Positions 1-9,833 of a stretch of DNA of 64,000 nt are shown here, in pieces; the stretch's first letter is position 1, and every line of letters begins with the position of its first letter. The stretch is from Pyrinomonas sp040289685. GTDB taxonomy: Bacteria; Acidobacteriota; Blastocatellia; Pyrinomonadales; Pyrinomonadaceae. A program made the position numbers and the translations under genes. Where the stretch lies: positions 1 to 64,000 of the forward strand of contig NZ_PSLQ01000001.1 of NCBI RefSeq assembly GCF_040289685.1. The letters run 5' to 3'. The notes below the pieces were generated by a model. That model made no database searches. It was given only the letters and a program-made list of their open reading frames with translations, and had not been told where the DNA came from.

Positions 1-462
1 CCTCAATGAATTGAGGGGGATTACAGCCCACTCGCGCTCCCCCGTTTTTCTAAAGAACTTGCGCTGCCCCGACCTAACGTTTCGACCGCATTGCAGCGGA
101 TGCTGGGCGGATACAATGATCACGCACTCCACCGACGTTCTAGCGCGCGCCGTCTACTTTTTGCTCGATAACGTCAACTTCTCAGACAACCATTTCGATC
201 TCGTCTCCGGACGTCCAGCGAAGCGCTGATCCGTCTCGAACGACCGCGCGACGTCGGCGACTTTCGTCGTCGCCTGCGCGTGCGGTCTCTCGCAGATGCT
301 TTTTCGCCGAAATAATGCGCCGCACGATGTGGCGATGGCGGCTGCGAGAAGGTTCCGAGGGAAGCGGAAAAAAGTTCTTGCAAAGCGCGTCGCGTTGCGC
401 TACAAAAGAGCCGATCTTTTATCCTATTTGTGAACAAAGTGCCGTCAACTTTCGGTCGACCC
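1..462. other. Non-coding start of window, upstream of the first GH3 gene
   Basis: I see no convincing gene here; the short frames have no domain, signal peptide or ribosome site. A 6-bp hairpin at 1-16 lacks a T-tract. A possible promoter for the GH3 gene is TTGCAA at 378-383 and TACAAA at 401-406 with 17-base spacing, which is a weak match. Confidence 0.4.
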
Positions 463-2814
463 ATGAAACGCAAGCTCGCGCTGCTTTTGGCGTTCCTGTG
501 CGCACAGACGCATCTTTCGGCCCTCTGGGCGCAGACGCCCGTCGGCGATCTGCTCGATAGCGAAACGTTCTTACAACGCGCCATGCAATCGCCCAAATCG
601 CGCCGCGACCATGGGGCGCGCGTCGAAGAGTTGCTGCGCCGCATGACGCTGCGCGAGAAGATCGGGCAAATGACGCAGCTCGAAATCGGCATGGTCACAA
701 CCGGTAAAGACCAAGACTTGCGGGTTGATCCGGTCAAGCTCGAAAAGGCGATCGTTCAATACGGTGTCGGCTCGATCTTGAACGTGCGCGATCAAGCGCT
801 TCCGGTCGAAAAATGGCACGAGATCATCCGACAGATTCAAGAGGCGGCGACCAAACGCACGCGACTCGGGATTCCAGTCCTCTACGGCATTGATTCGATT
901 CACGGCGCAAATTACGTTCAAGGCGCCACGCTCTTTCCGCAAGAGATCGGCATGGCGGCGACGTGGAATCCGGAGTTGATGCGGCGCTTGGCGGCAGTGG
1001 CCGCCCGCGAGACGCGCGCCGCTGGCATTCCGTGGAGTTTCTCGCCCGTGCTCGACATCGGGCGTCAACCGCTATGGCCGCGCTTTTATGAAACTTTTGG
1101 CGAAGATCCGTATCTCGCCAAAGTCATGGGCGCCGCTTACGTGCGCGGTATGGAGGGCGACGACATCGCCTCGTCGGAACACGTCGCAGCCTGCATGAAG
1201 CACTACGTCGGCTACAGCTTTCCGCTCAACGGGCGCGACCGCACGTCTGCATGGATCCCGGAACATTACTTGCGCGAATACTTCCTTCCGACCTTCGCCA
1301 CCGCCGTGCGCGCCGGAGCGCATACGGTAATGATCAACTCGGCCGAGGTCAACGGCATTCCGGGTCATGTCAACCGTTATCTTTTGACCGATGTTTTACG
1401 CGGCGAACTCGGCTTTCAAGGTTTCATCGTCTCCGACTGGGAGGACATCAAGAAGCTGGTCACGCAGTGGCGCGTCGCGGCCAACGAGAAAGAGGCGACG
1501 CGCATGGCGGTGATGGCCGGCATCGATATGAGCATGGTGCCGAGCGATTACAGCTTCAGCGATCTGCTGTTTCAACTCGTCCGAGAAGGAGCCGTGTCGG
1601 AGTCGCGCATCGATGAAGCGGTGCGCCGTATCCTGCGCGTCAAATTCGATCTGGGGCTTTTCGAGAATCCTTTCCCTGATCCCGCGCTTCGTGCCCAGAT
1701 CGGGTCGCCTGAAGCGCAACAACTCAGCCTGCAAGCCGCACGTGAATCGATCACGCTGCTGAAGAACGAAAAAGATCTGCTTCCTCTTCCGAAGAACGCG
1801 CGGGTGCTGATCACCGGACCGACCGCCGATTCCCTGATCTCGCTCAACAACGGCTGGACCTACGTCTGGCAAGGGTCGGAAGAGTCGCTCTATCCGAAAG
1901 ACAAGCTGACGATTCGCCGAGCCATTGAAGCCAAAATCGGCGGATCGAACGTCGTCTACGTCCCCGGCACGAAGATCGTGCGCGCCGCGGGCGGACCATC
2001 TAACTCGACGCCGACCGACATAGACGTCGAGGTAGACATCGCGGCGGCGGCGCGCGCGGCGCGCGATGCCGATGCCGTCATCCTCTGTCTCGGCGAAGGA
2101 TCGTATGCCGAAACTCCCGGCAACATCACGGATCTCACCTTGGGCGAGCCGCAGTTGAAACTCGCCGAAGCGATTGCAGCGACCGGCAAGCCTGTCGTGC
2201 TTGTGTTGGTCGAAGGGCGTCCGCGCGTCATCAGTCGCATCGCCAACAAGATGCAAGCCATCGTCATGGCCTATAATCCGAGCAACGAAGGCGGTCGAGC
2301 GATCGCCGATGTCCTGTTCGGCGATTTTAACCCTTGCGGCAAGCTTCCCTTCACCTATCCGAGCGCGCCCAATTCGCTGGTGACATACGACCGCAAAGCT
2401 TTCGAGACCGAAACCGCTAGCTTCGGCAACGTTTCGTTTCGCCCGCAGTTTGAGTTCGGGCATGGGTTGAGCTACACGACCTTCAGCTACAGCGAGCTGC
2501 GTTTGAGCCGCGAGCGCGTTCGCGGCGATGAAGAATTGGAAATAAGCGTGACCGTCACCAATGCCGGGAAGCGGGCTGGTCAAGAGGTGGTCCAGCTCTA
2601 CGTGCGCGATATGGTGGCGAGTTTGACGCCGCCAGGAAAACGTTTGAAGCGGTTCGCTAAAATAAACCTCGAACCGGGTCAAAGCAAGGTTCTTACCTTC
2701 CGGTTGCGCCGCGACGACTTGGCTTTCATCGGGCCGAACAACAAGCCCGTGGTCGAACCGGGAGAGTTCGAGGTGATGGTAGGCGGTTTAGTCGGAGAGT
2801 TCAGGCTCGATTGA
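463..2814 (+). CDS. Secreted glycoside hydrolase family 3 (beta-glucosidase type)
   Basis: GH3 enzymes are retaining exo-hydrolases that remove glucose or similar residues from beta-glucans or aryl glycosides. I chose the ATG at 463 because the protein then opens with a clean signal peptide (MKRKLALLLAFLCAQ..., cleavage near ALWAQ); the frame is open back to a GTG at 430. The order is N-terminal TIM barrel (YGIDSIHGANYVQG, RFYETFGEDPYL, KHYVGYS), the nucleophile motif FIVSDWED with Asp325, the alpha/beta sandwich, and a fibronectin-III-like C-terminus after the GHGLSYTTF motif. Length, about 783 residues, is normal for three-domain GH3. It is the first gene of a same-strand row of five secreted carbohydrate-active enzymes. 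The family is certain; glucosidase rather than another exo-specificity is inferred. Confidence 0.93.
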   Translation: MKRKLALLLAFLCAQTHLSALWAQTPVGDLLDSETFLQRAMQSPKSRRDHGARVEELLRRMTLREKIGQMTQLEIGMVTTGKDQDLRVDPVKLEKAIVQYGVGSILNVRDQALPVEKWHEIIRQIQEAATKRTRLGIPVLYGIDSIHGANYVQGATLFPQEIGMAATWNPELMRRLAAVAARETRAAGIPWSFSPVLDIGRQPLWPRFYETFGEDPYLAKVMGAAYVRGMEGDDIASSEHVAACMKHYVGYSFPLNGRDRTSAWIPEHYLREYFLPTFATAVRAGAHTVMINSAEVNGIPGHVNRYLLTDVLRGELGFQGFIVSDWEDIKKLVTQWRVAANEKEATRMAVMAGIDMSMVPSDYSFSDLLFQLVREGAVSESRIDEAVRRILRVKFDLGLFENPFPDPALRAQIGSPEAQQLSLQAARESITLLKNEKDLLPLPKNARVLITGPTADSLISLNNGWTYVWQGSEESLYPKDKLTIRRAIEAKIGGSNVVYVPGTKIVRAAGGPSNSTPTDIDVEVDIAAAARAARDADAVILCLGEGSYAETPGNITDLTLGEPQLKLAEAIAATGKPVVLVLVEGRPRVISRIANKMQAIVMAYNPSNEGGRAIADVLFGDFNPCGKLPFTYPSAPNSLVTYDRKAFETETASFGNVSFRPQFEFGHGLSYTTFSYSELRLSRERVRGDEELEISVTVTNAGKRAGQEVVQLYVRDMVASLTPPGKRLKRFAKINLEPGQSKVLTFRLRRDDLAFIGPNNKPVVEPGEFEVMVGGLVGEFRLD

Positions 2815-2945
2815 AAGGTGGCGGCCGCGTTTTTTCGCCGCGTCATGAGCGCTGATCGAGATCTCGTGCCGATGGTCGCGTCTTTTGCTACTGAGTCGAA
2901 GATTCGTTTCGCTCTTCGTCAAGCCGAAGGGAGAATCACTGGAGC

Positions 2946-5339
2946 TTGCGCAAGTTATCTTTTCTGCTCATCTGTTGTGTAACGCTTGCCCCATTCTCGT
3001 TGGGTCAAGCGCAGACGGCGTTTCCCTATCGCGACGCGCGACTGCCAGTGGAGCAGCGCGTCCAAGACTTACTTCAACGCATGACGCTCGAAGAGAAGGT
3101 CGCGCAGTTGCAATGCCTGTGGGCCGCATTTCGTCCACAAGAGTTCATCAACGCGCAGGGCGAGTTTGCGCCGAGTGACCGCGTCAAAGCGGTCCTCGCG
3201 CATGGCATTGGGCAGATCGGTGGACCGAGCCTCGGCATGGCGACCGATTTGGAAAACATAACAGGGCCGTATCAAAAGAAGGGGCCGCGCGAACACGCCA
3301 TCTTCGCCAATCAGCTTCAACGTTACATCATCGAGCGTAACCGCCTAGGCATTCCAGCCATCTTTCACGAAGAGGCGCTTCACGGCCTCGCCGCCCGAGG
3401 AGCGACTAGTTTCCCGCAAGCCATCGCGCTTGCCAGCACTTGGGACGTCGAATTGGTGCGCGAGGTCTTCTCCGCCGCTGCGCGCGAGGCGCGCGCGCGC
3501 GGCACGCATCAGGTGCTCACGCCGGTGCTCGATCTGGCGCGCGAGCCGCGCTGGGGGAGGATCGAAGAGACCTATGGCGAAGACCCTTATCTGGTTGCGC
3601 GCATGGGCGTAGCCGCCGTACGCGGGTTTCAAGGCGACGGGCCGAATATCGACCGGCGGCATGTCATTGCAACGCTCAAACATTTCGCCGCGCATGGGCA
3701 ACCGGAAGGTGGGACGAACATCGCTCCGGCTAACTATTCCGAACGCGTCCTGCGCGAACAGTTCTTCTACCCATTTCAAGCGGCCGTCACCGAAGGCGGC
3801 GCGATGAGCGTCATGGCCTCCTACAACGAGATCGACGGCATCCCATCGCACGCGAACCGTCGGTTGCTTGGCAACGTCCTGCGCGGCGAATGGGGGTTTC
3901 GTGGCTTCGTCGTCTCGGATTATTTCGGCATCAACGAGNNNNNNNNNNNNNNNNNNNNNNNNNNNNNNNNNNNNNNNNNNNNNNNNNNNNNNNNNNNNNN
4001 NNNNNNTATCGAGCTGCCGTTCAATCAAACGTTCGACACGCTGGTCCAGCAAGTGACGAGCGGAACGATCCCTGTGGACCTCATCGATCGCGCCGTCGCC
4101 CGCGTTCTCGAGGCCAAATTCCGCCTCGGACTTTTCGACAACCCGTACGTCGATCCTGATGAAGCGGAACGCATCAGCGAAAGCGCCGCGCATCGTGAGC
4201 TGGCCCTGCGCGCTGCGCGCGAGGCCATCATCCTGTTGAAGAACGAACGAGGGATCGTCCCGCTCGCGCGCAACGAGATCAGGACGCTCGCTGTCATCGG
4301 TCCAAATGCGGCGCGCGTCGAACTCGGCGGTTACAGCGGCGCCCCCCGCCACAAGACGAACATTCTCGAAGGCATCAAGCGGAAAGTGGGCGACTCGATT
4401 AACGTGCTCTACGCCGAAGGCTGCAAGATCACCGCTGGCGCGCCGCAAAAGGGAGGCGAACCGAGCTGGTGGAACGACGACGTGCGCTTGAATGATCCAG
4501 CGGATGATGCGCGAAAGATCGCCGAAGCGGTTGCGGTCGCCAAATCGGCCGATGTCGTTCTGCTCGTTGTCGGCGACAACGTCGAAACGTCACGCGAAGC
4601 TTGGTCGGAGAACCACCTCGGCGACCGCGACAGCCTCGATCTCGTGGGGCGTCAAAACGATCTGGTCCGTGCCATCGTCGAAACGGGCAGACCGGTCATC
4701 GTCTTTCTCATCAACGGTCGTCCCCTGACGATCAATTACATCGCCGAGCGCGTCCCCGTGATCTTCGAGGGTTGGTATCTCGGACAAGAAACGGGCACGG
4801 CGGTCGCCGACGTGCTCTTTGGCGATTACAATCCGGCGGGGAGACTTCCGGTGACGATCCCGCGCTCGGTGGGCCAGCTTCCCGTTTACTACTACCACAA
4901 GCCCTCGGCGAAGCGCGGTTACCTCTTCGCGAGCAAAGAGCCGCTTTTTCCCTTCGGTCACGGATTGAGCTACACGACGTTCAAATACGACAACTTGCGA
5001 TTGTCGAAGAAGCGGATCAAGCCAGATGAGTCCGTCACCATCTCGGTCGAGGTGAATAATGTTGGATCGCGCGCTGGAGACGAGGTCGTGCAGCTTTACA
5101 TCCGCGATCAGGTCAGCTCCGTCACGCGCCCCGTCAAAGAACTCAAAGACTTCGCGCGCATCAACTTGAAACCGGGCGAAACTCGCGCCGTGCGATTCAC
5201 GCTCACGCCCGAGAAGCTCTCGTTTCTCAACGAGGAGATGCGCCGCGTGGTTGAACCGGGGAAGTTCGATATCATGGTCGGTCCGAGTTCCAGCGACGAT
5301 AAGCTCCTGCGCGCCGTGCTGGAAGTCGTCTCGAACTGA
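2946..5339 (+). CDS. Secreted glycoside hydrolase family 3, second paralogue, interrupted by an assembly gap
   Basis: A second GH3 enzyme, divergent from the first. The likely start is TTG 2946, preceded closely by GGAG and opening a signal peptide (MRKLSFLLICCVTLAPFSLG). HEEALHGLAARGATSFPQ, WGRIEETYGEDPYL and the nucleophile motif FVVSDYFGIN (Asp325) are present; GHGLSYTTFKYD and a C-terminal FnIII-like domain complete it. The HEALHG region resembles beta-xylosidase/arabinofuranosidase-like GH3 members more than the first gene does, so the two paralogues may have different substrates (inference). A 68-base N run follows the nucleophile; with that gap length the frame stays open, so the gene is probably intact in the organism. 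About 798 residues including unknown ones. Confidence 0.9.
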   Translation: MRKLSFLLICCVTLAPFSLGQAQTAFPYRDARLPVEQRVQDLLQRMTLEEKVAQLQCLWAAFRPQEFINAQGEFAPSDRVKAVLAHGIGQIGGPSLGMATDLENITGPYQKKGPREHAIFANQLQRYIIERNRLGIPAIFHEEALHGLAARGATSFPQAIALASTWDVELVREVFSAAAREARARGTHQVLTPVLDLAREPRWGRIEETYGEDPYLVARMGVAAVRGFQGDGPNIDRRHVIATLKHFAAHGQPEGGTNIAPANYSERVLREQFFYPFQAAVTEGGAMSVMASYNEIDGIPSHANRRLLGNVLRGEWGFRGFVVSDYFGINEXXXXXXXXXXXXXXXXXXXXXXXIELPFNQTFDTLVQQVTSGTIPVDLIDRAVARVLEAKFRLGLFDNPYVDPDEAERISESAAHRELALRAAREAIILLKNERGIVPLARNEIRTLAVIGPNAARVELGGYSGAPRHKTNILEGIKRKVGDSINVLYAEGCKITAGAPQKGGEPSWWNDDVRLNDPADDARKIAEAVAVAKSADVVLLVVGDNVETSREAWSENHLGDRDSLDLVGRQNDLVRAIVETGRPVIVFLINGRPLTINYIAERVPVIFEGWYLGQETGTAVADVLFGDYNPAGRLPVTIPRSVGQLPVYYYHKPSAKRGYLFASKEPLFPFGHGLSYTTFKYDNLRLSKKRIKPDESVTISVEVNNVGSRAGDEVVQLYIRDQVSSVTRPVKELKDFARINLKPGETRAVRFTLTPEKLSFLNEEMRRVVEPGKFDIMVGPSSSDDKLLRAVLEVVSN
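3939..4006. other. Assembly gap (68 N) inside the second GH3 gene
   Basis: A run of N directly after the catalytic nucleophile region. The reading frame on both sides is consistent with the stated length. Confidence 0.99.
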
Positions 5340-5474
5340 ACGACCTTCGGCTTAACCGAAGCAACCCGCCGAAGGAATGCGGTCGGGATATTCCCTAGTC
5401 GAGTCGGTCGGCGTTCGTGCAACCGAAAGCCTTCCGACCTTTCACGCGATGTGGCGAAGAGAGTGGAGCGCGCG

Positions 5475-6905
5475 ATGAACGGCAAGATGAGACGCCGCGA
5501 GATGCTGAAGCGAACTGGAGCCGCGCTGATGGGTGCGGGCATTGCGACCAAAGGTCCATCGTCTCCCGAATTCGTAAGCCGCCGCCCTCCCGTTGACAAA
5601 CGCGCCTTCACGAGTGAGGCTATCGAAGCCAAAATCGCCGAAGTCAAACGCGCCATCGCCGATGAAGAATTGGCGTGGATGTTCGAGAACTGCTTTCCGA
5701 ACACGCTCGACACCACCGTCCGCTTCCAAATGCGAGACGGGCGGCCCGACACTTTCATCATCACGGGCGATATTCCGGCCATGTGGCTGCGCGATTCGAC
5801 GGCGCAAGTCTGGCCGTATCTACCGTTCGCCAAAGAGGACGGCAAGCTCAAACAACTTCTCGCTGGCGTGGTCCGCCGCCAAACGCGCTGCGTCTTGCTC
5901 GACCCATACGCCAACGCGTTCAATGACGGGCCGACCGGCGGCCCATGGCAGAAAGATTTGACGCAGATGAAGCCGGAGCTGCATGAACGCAAATGGGAGC
6001 TCGATTCGCTCTGTTACGTCGTGCGGCTGGCCCATGGTTACTGGCAACAGACGGGCGATGGCGCACTCTTCGATCGAGATTGGAAAGAGGCGATGCGTCT
6101 GATTGTCCGCACGCTTCGCGAGCAACAAAGAAAGTACGGTCCCGGCCCTTACCGCTTTCAGCGTGTCACGAGCCGCGCCACCGACACCTTGCCGCTCAAT
6201 GGACTGGGCAATCCGACGCGGCCATGTGGATTGATCCATTCGGCCTTTCGGCCCTCGGATGACGCTTGCATCTACCCTCTCCTGATCCCATCCAATCTCT
6301 TCGCCATCGTGGCCCTTCGCCAATTAAACGAGATCTTCTCAACGGAACTAAAAGACTCGTCCTTCGCGCGTGAATGCGCGGGGTTGGCCGACGAAGTCGA
6401 AGGGGCTGCGCGCCAGTTCGGCATCGCTCAGCACTTGCGATACGGCGCGATCTGGGCTTACGAGGTCGATGGATTTGGCAATCAGCTCTTCATGGACGAC
6501 GCCAACGTTCCGAGCCTTCTTTCGCTGCCATACCTTGGCTGCTGTTCGCCGGACGAGGCGATCTACAAACGGACGCGCGCCTTCGTCCTCAGCGAAGAGA
6601 ACCCGTATTTCTTCCGCGGCACAGCGGGCGAGGGGATCGGCGGCCCGCACGTCGGCTTGGAGATGATCTGGCCTCTGAGCATCATCATGCGCGCATTGAC
6701 GAGCGCAGAAGATGCCGAGACCCAAAAATGCCTGCGGATGTTGAAGAAGACGCACGCCGGAACCGGTTTCATGCACGAATCTTTCCACAGGGACGATCCG
6801 AAACGCTTCACGCGCGCATGGTTCGCCTGGGCTAATACGCTCTTCGGCGAGCTGATTGCGAAGCTTCATCGTGAACGACCGCATGTTTTACGCGCTACGC
6901 TCTGA
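5475..6905 (+). CDS. Glycoside hydrolase family 125 (exo-alpha-1,6-mannosidase, former DUF1237)
   Basis: GH125 enzymes are inverting exo-alpha-1,6-mannosidases acting on mannans and N-glycan-like substrates. The protein has the family pattern: ITGDIPAMWLRDSTAQVWPYL near residues 95-115, FRPSDDACIYPLLIPSN, GNQLFMDDANVPSLLSLPYLG and ENPYFFRGTAGEGIGGPH. Start ATG 5475 has GGAG six bases upstream; GTG 5451 is possible. The N-terminus (MNGKMRRREMLKRTGAALMGAG) resembles a Tat-type signal, with RR before a hydrophobic Ala/Gly stretch, which fits export. It sits between GH3 and GH29 on the same strand, suggesting a shared glycan substrate. Confidence 0.9.
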   Translation: MNGKMRRREMLKRTGAALMGAGIATKGPSSPEFVSRRPPVDKRAFTSEAIEAKIAEVKRAIADEELAWMFENCFPNTLDTTVRFQMRDGRPDTFIITGDIPAMWLRDSTAQVWPYLPFAKEDGKLKQLLAGVVRRQTRCVLLDPYANAFNDGPTGGPWQKDLTQMKPELHERKWELDSLCYVVRLAHGYWQQTGDGALFDRDWKEAMRLIVRTLREQQRKYGPGPYRFQRVTSRATDTLPLNGLGNPTRPCGLIHSAFRPSDDACIYPLLIPSNLFAIVALRQLNEIFSTELKDSSFARECAGLADEVEGAARQFGIAQHLRYGAIWAYEVDGFGNQLFMDDANVPSLLSLPYLGCCSPDEAIYKRTRAFVLSEENPYFFRGTAGEGIGGPHVGLEMIWPLSIIMRALTSAEDAETQKCLRMLKKTHAGTGFMHESFHRDDPKRFTRAWFAWANTLFGELIAKLHRERPHVLRATL

Positions 6906-6914
6906 ACCGCGTTT

Positions 6915-8240
6915 ATGAAAGGCGAAAAGATGATGCGTTCTGGCAATCTCTATCTGCTTCCGATCCTCGCGCTTGCTTTCTCGCTCGGCGTGGTCGCGCA
7001 GACCGACTACCGGCCAAGCCGAGACAACCTCGAAGCGCGACGCTGGTTTCAAGAGGCCAAGTTCGGCCTTTTCATCCACTGGGGCATCTACAGTCTGCTC
7101 GGCGATGGGGAGTGGGTGATGAACAACCGACGCATTCGCGCGCGCGATTACGAAAAGCTGGCCCAGTTTTTCAACCCCACCGAATTCGATCCGCGCGAGT
7201 GGGTCGCGCTCGCCAAAGCCGCTGGCGCGAGGTACATCACCATCACGAGCAAACATCATGACGGATTCGCCATGTTCGACTCGCAGGTGACGGACTGGGA
7301 CATAGTGGACCGTACGCCCTACAAAAGAGACGTGCTCAAGATGCTCGCCGACGAATGCCACAAACAGGGGATCAAACTCTTCTTCTACTACTCACAACTC
7401 GATTGGCATCATCCCGATTACTACCCGCGCGGCGCGACCGGGCACGAGGCGGGGAGACCAGCGCAAGGCGAATGGGATAAGTACTTGGACTTCATGGACG
7501 CACAGCTTCGCGAACTGCTGACGAATTACGGTCCAATCGGCGGCATCTGGTTCGACGGGATGTGGGACAAACCCGACGCGGATTGGCGCTTGGCCAAAAC
7601 CTACAAAATGATCCACGATCTGCAACCGCAAGCGCTCATCGGATCAAACCATCATCGCGCCCCCTTGCCCGGCGAAGATTTCCAGATGTTTGAAAAGGAC
7701 TTTCCCGGCAAGAACACTGCGGGCTTCAACACGACCGAAGTGGGCGCTTTGCCGCTTGAAACCTGCGACACGATCAACAACTCGTGGGGATACAACTTCA
7801 CCGACAACGGCTTTAAAAGCACGCGCGCTCTCATCCACTATCTGGTCCGGGCAGCGGGCAGCGACGCGAACTTCCTGCTCAACGTCGGCCCGATGCCGAA
7901 CGGCAAGATCCAACCGGAGTTCGTCGCTCGTTTGCGCGAAATAGGCCGGTGGCTGAAGCAAAACGGCGAGGCGATCTACGGCACGCGCGGCGGTCCCATC
8001 GCGCCGCGCCCGTGGGGCGTGACGACTCAGAAGGGCAGAACCGTTTACGTGCACGTGCTCGATTGGCCCGATGCGTCCTTGATTCTGCCCGCTCTTGGCC
8101 GACGCATCAACAGGGCGCGGCTGTTAAGCGATGGAAGCGCAGTTCGCTACGAAGAGCGCGCGGGCGAGCTGTTGCTGCACATCCCGCCGCGGCGCGTTGA
8201 AGAGCATGATACGATCATCGTCTTGGAACTTGCGCCCTGA
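6915..8240 (+). CDS. Secreted alpha-L-fucosidase, GH29
   Basis: GH29 enzymes release alpha-linked L-fucose by a retaining mechanism. Visible signatures are KFGLFIHWGIYSLLG near the N-terminus, YITITSKHHDGFAMFDS, the FYYSQLDWHHPDY segment and GGIWFDGMWD, where the Asp of WFDG is the expected nucleophile. A signal peptide follows the start (LYLLPILALAFSLGVVAQ). ATG 6915 is nine bases after the GH125 stop, so the two are probably co-transcribed; ATG 6930 and 6933 are alternative starts. The C-terminal part matches the usual small beta-sandwich (GVTTQKGRTVYVHVLDWP). Length, 441 residues, is typical. Confidence 0.93.
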   Translation: MKGEKMMRSGNLYLLPILALAFSLGVVAQTDYRPSRDNLEARRWFQEAKFGLFIHWGIYSLLGDGEWVMNNRRIRARDYEKLAQFFNPTEFDPREWVALAKAAGARYITITSKHHDGFAMFDSQVTDWDIVDRTPYKRDVLKMLADECHKQGIKLFFYYSQLDWHHPDYYPRGATGHEAGRPAQGEWDKYLDFMDAQLRELLTNYGPIGGIWFDGMWDKPDADWRLAKTYKMIHDLQPQALIGSNHHRAPLPGEDFQMFEKDFPGKNTAGFNTTEVGALPLETCDTINNSWGYNFTDNGFKSTRALIHYLVRAAGSDANFLLNVGPMPNGKIQPEFVARLREIGRWLKQNGEAIYGTRGGPIAPRPWGVTTQKGRTVYVHVLDWPDASLILPALGRRINRARLLSDGSAVRYEERAGELLLHIPPRRVEEHDTIIVLELAP

Positions 8241-8275
8241 AGTATTTGAACTCTCCTGACAAGAAGAGGTGCGAT

Positions 8276-9478
8276 ATGCGTTCCGTCGTTTTCCGCCCCG
8301 CTTTGTTGATCCTTTTCACGATCGCGTCCGCATACGCTCAGACGCGCGACTTCGCGCTGCGCGACGGCGACCGCGTCATCTTCTTCGGCGACAGCATCAC
8401 GGAGCAAAGGCTCTACACGACCTACGTCGAACACTATGTGCTGACGCGCTATCCGGACCGCCGCATCACCTTCATCAACGTCGGCTGGAGCGGTGATCGG
8501 GTGACCGGTAACGGATGCCAGCCGTGCAACGGAGTCGGTGGATTAGCGCGTCTTGAACGCGACGTCATCAACCGGCGCCCGACCGTCGTCACGTTGCTCT
8601 TCGGCATGAATGATGGCGAATACAAAGACTTTGATCCGGCGCTCCTCGAAGTCTATGAAGATGGATTGACGGCCATCATCCGCGAACTCAAAGAGAAGAC
8701 GCGCGCGCGCATCTACGTGATGACGCCCACCGTTTACGACGGCACGCGGCGCCCTTCGTGGTCGCACACGGATCGCTACAACGAAGTGCTCGACCGCTAC
8801 AGCGAAGCGGCCAAAAGGATCGCCGCGCGCGAAGGGTTGCCAGTCATAGACCTTCATGAAGCGACCACCTCGGCGCTCCGTGAAGCCAAACAGATCAACG
8901 CCTCTTACAGCTTCGTGCCCGATGGGGTGCATCCGGAAGCTGATGGTCAACTCTTGATGGCGGCTGAGATCTTGCGCGCATGGGAGGCATCGCCCGACGG
9001 GATGGAGCTGACCAGATCCGTAGCTCTGGACGCGGACGGATCGGCAATCGTCAACGTCAACGCGCCCTTGCCATGGCCTAGCCCCGCTCCATCGAAAGAG
9101 ATGCAACAGGTAAGGCCGGCGATCGAAAAGCTGGGACAGGTTCGACTGAGGATCGTGGGGCTGCCTGCCGGGCATTACAGCGTGCGCGTCGATGATGGAG
9201 AGGCCATGCAGTTTTCCGCGCAGGAACTGGAACGCGGCATTCCGATCAACGCGCTATCTAAAGCCGCCCGTGAACGGACGGATAAACTGGCTAGCTTGAT
9301 CAGGCGCCGGGCGGACCTTTTCTTCCTACGCTGGCGACAGATAGAGGTGCCGCTCGCTGGTCAGTACCGAAGCGTCCCACGAATCCTCTCCGCCTTCGAT
9401 GAATTCGACGCCGAGATAACCGCTCAAGAGCGAACGCTCGCTCAACCTCATCGGTATCGAATAAATATCACGCGCTGA
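8276..9478 (+). CDS. Secreted SGNH/GDSL-family hydrolase (probable carbohydrate esterase)
   Basis: SGNH hydrolases cleave esters; those in glycan loci often deacetylate polysaccharides. The four conserved blocks are visible: block I FFGDSITEQ (catalytic Ser), block II NVGWSGDR with Gly, block III FGMNDGEY with Asn, and block V VPDGVHPEADGQ with Asp and His. I chose ATG 8276 over an upstream frame start at 8246 because AGAAGAGG precedes it and a signal peptide follows (MRSVVFRPALLILFTIASAYAQ). It begins 35 bases after the fucosidase stop and closes the five-gene row. The roughly 150-residue C-terminal extension has no domain I recognise. Confidence 0.88.
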   Translation: MRSVVFRPALLILFTIASAYAQTRDFALRDGDRVIFFGDSITEQRLYTTYVEHYVLTRYPDRRITFINVGWSGDRVTGNGCQPCNGVGGLARLERDVINRRPTVVTLLFGMNDGEYKDFDPALLEVYEDGLTAIIRELKEKTRARIYVMTPTVYDGTRRPSWSHTDRYNEVLDRYSEAAKRIAAREGLPVIDLHEATTSALREAKQINASYSFVPDGVHPEADGQLLMAAEILRAWEASPDGMELTRSVALDADGSAIVNVNAPLPWPSPAPSKEMQQVRPAIEKLGQVRLRIVGLPAGHYSVRVDDGEAMQFSAQELERGIPINALSKAARERTDKLASLIRRRADLFFLRWRQIEVPLAGQYRSVPRILSAFDEFDAEITAQERTLAQPHRYRINITR

Positions 9479-9833
9479 AATCAACCAGCGCGAAATCGGG
9501 AAGATCGGTTTCGTGCTGGCTGCAGCCCCAAAAGTTCCATCTGTACCATCACCCATCAACCGCTCGAGAACCTTCCCTCGCCGTCAGAGAGGACCACCGC
9601 CTGAAGGAAGATTTCCAAACGGACGCCGTTCCATGTTGGAACACGGAAGCTCCCAGATGGCGTTCGCAATCTTGAGACGAAGAACGGAATGAGGATTCAA
9701 GTGAAACCGACGGAGGGTTGTCTTAAACAAGAACCGAAGACACTTCTACCTCAAGCAAGAGAGTAACGATTCAAAAATCAATGAGGGGCGCCCACCAAAG
9801 CGAGCGCCCCATCTGATCTGGGCCTGTGAGCGG
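9479..9833. other. Convergent intergenic region
   Basis: Between the esterase (+) and the TonB receptor (-). No coding frame is supported. The only structure seen is the hairpin at 9785-9810, listed separately. Confidence 0.6.
9771..9810 (-). terminator. Probable terminator of the TonB receptor gene
   Basis: GGGGCGC (9785-9791) pairs with GCGCCCC (9804-9810) around a 12-base loop. Read on the minus strand it is followed by a T-rich stretch containing GATTTTTG, 24 bases after the receptor stop codon. Confidence 0.55.

Noticed and set aside
1..16. Short hairpin at the window start as a terminator
   Set aside because: Only six base pairs and no T-tract on either strand.
1396..2682. 428-codon antisense frame inside the first GH3 gene
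   Set aside because: It mirrors the GH3 codon pattern, has no domain or ribosome site, and the sense strand encodes a complete GH3 enzyme.
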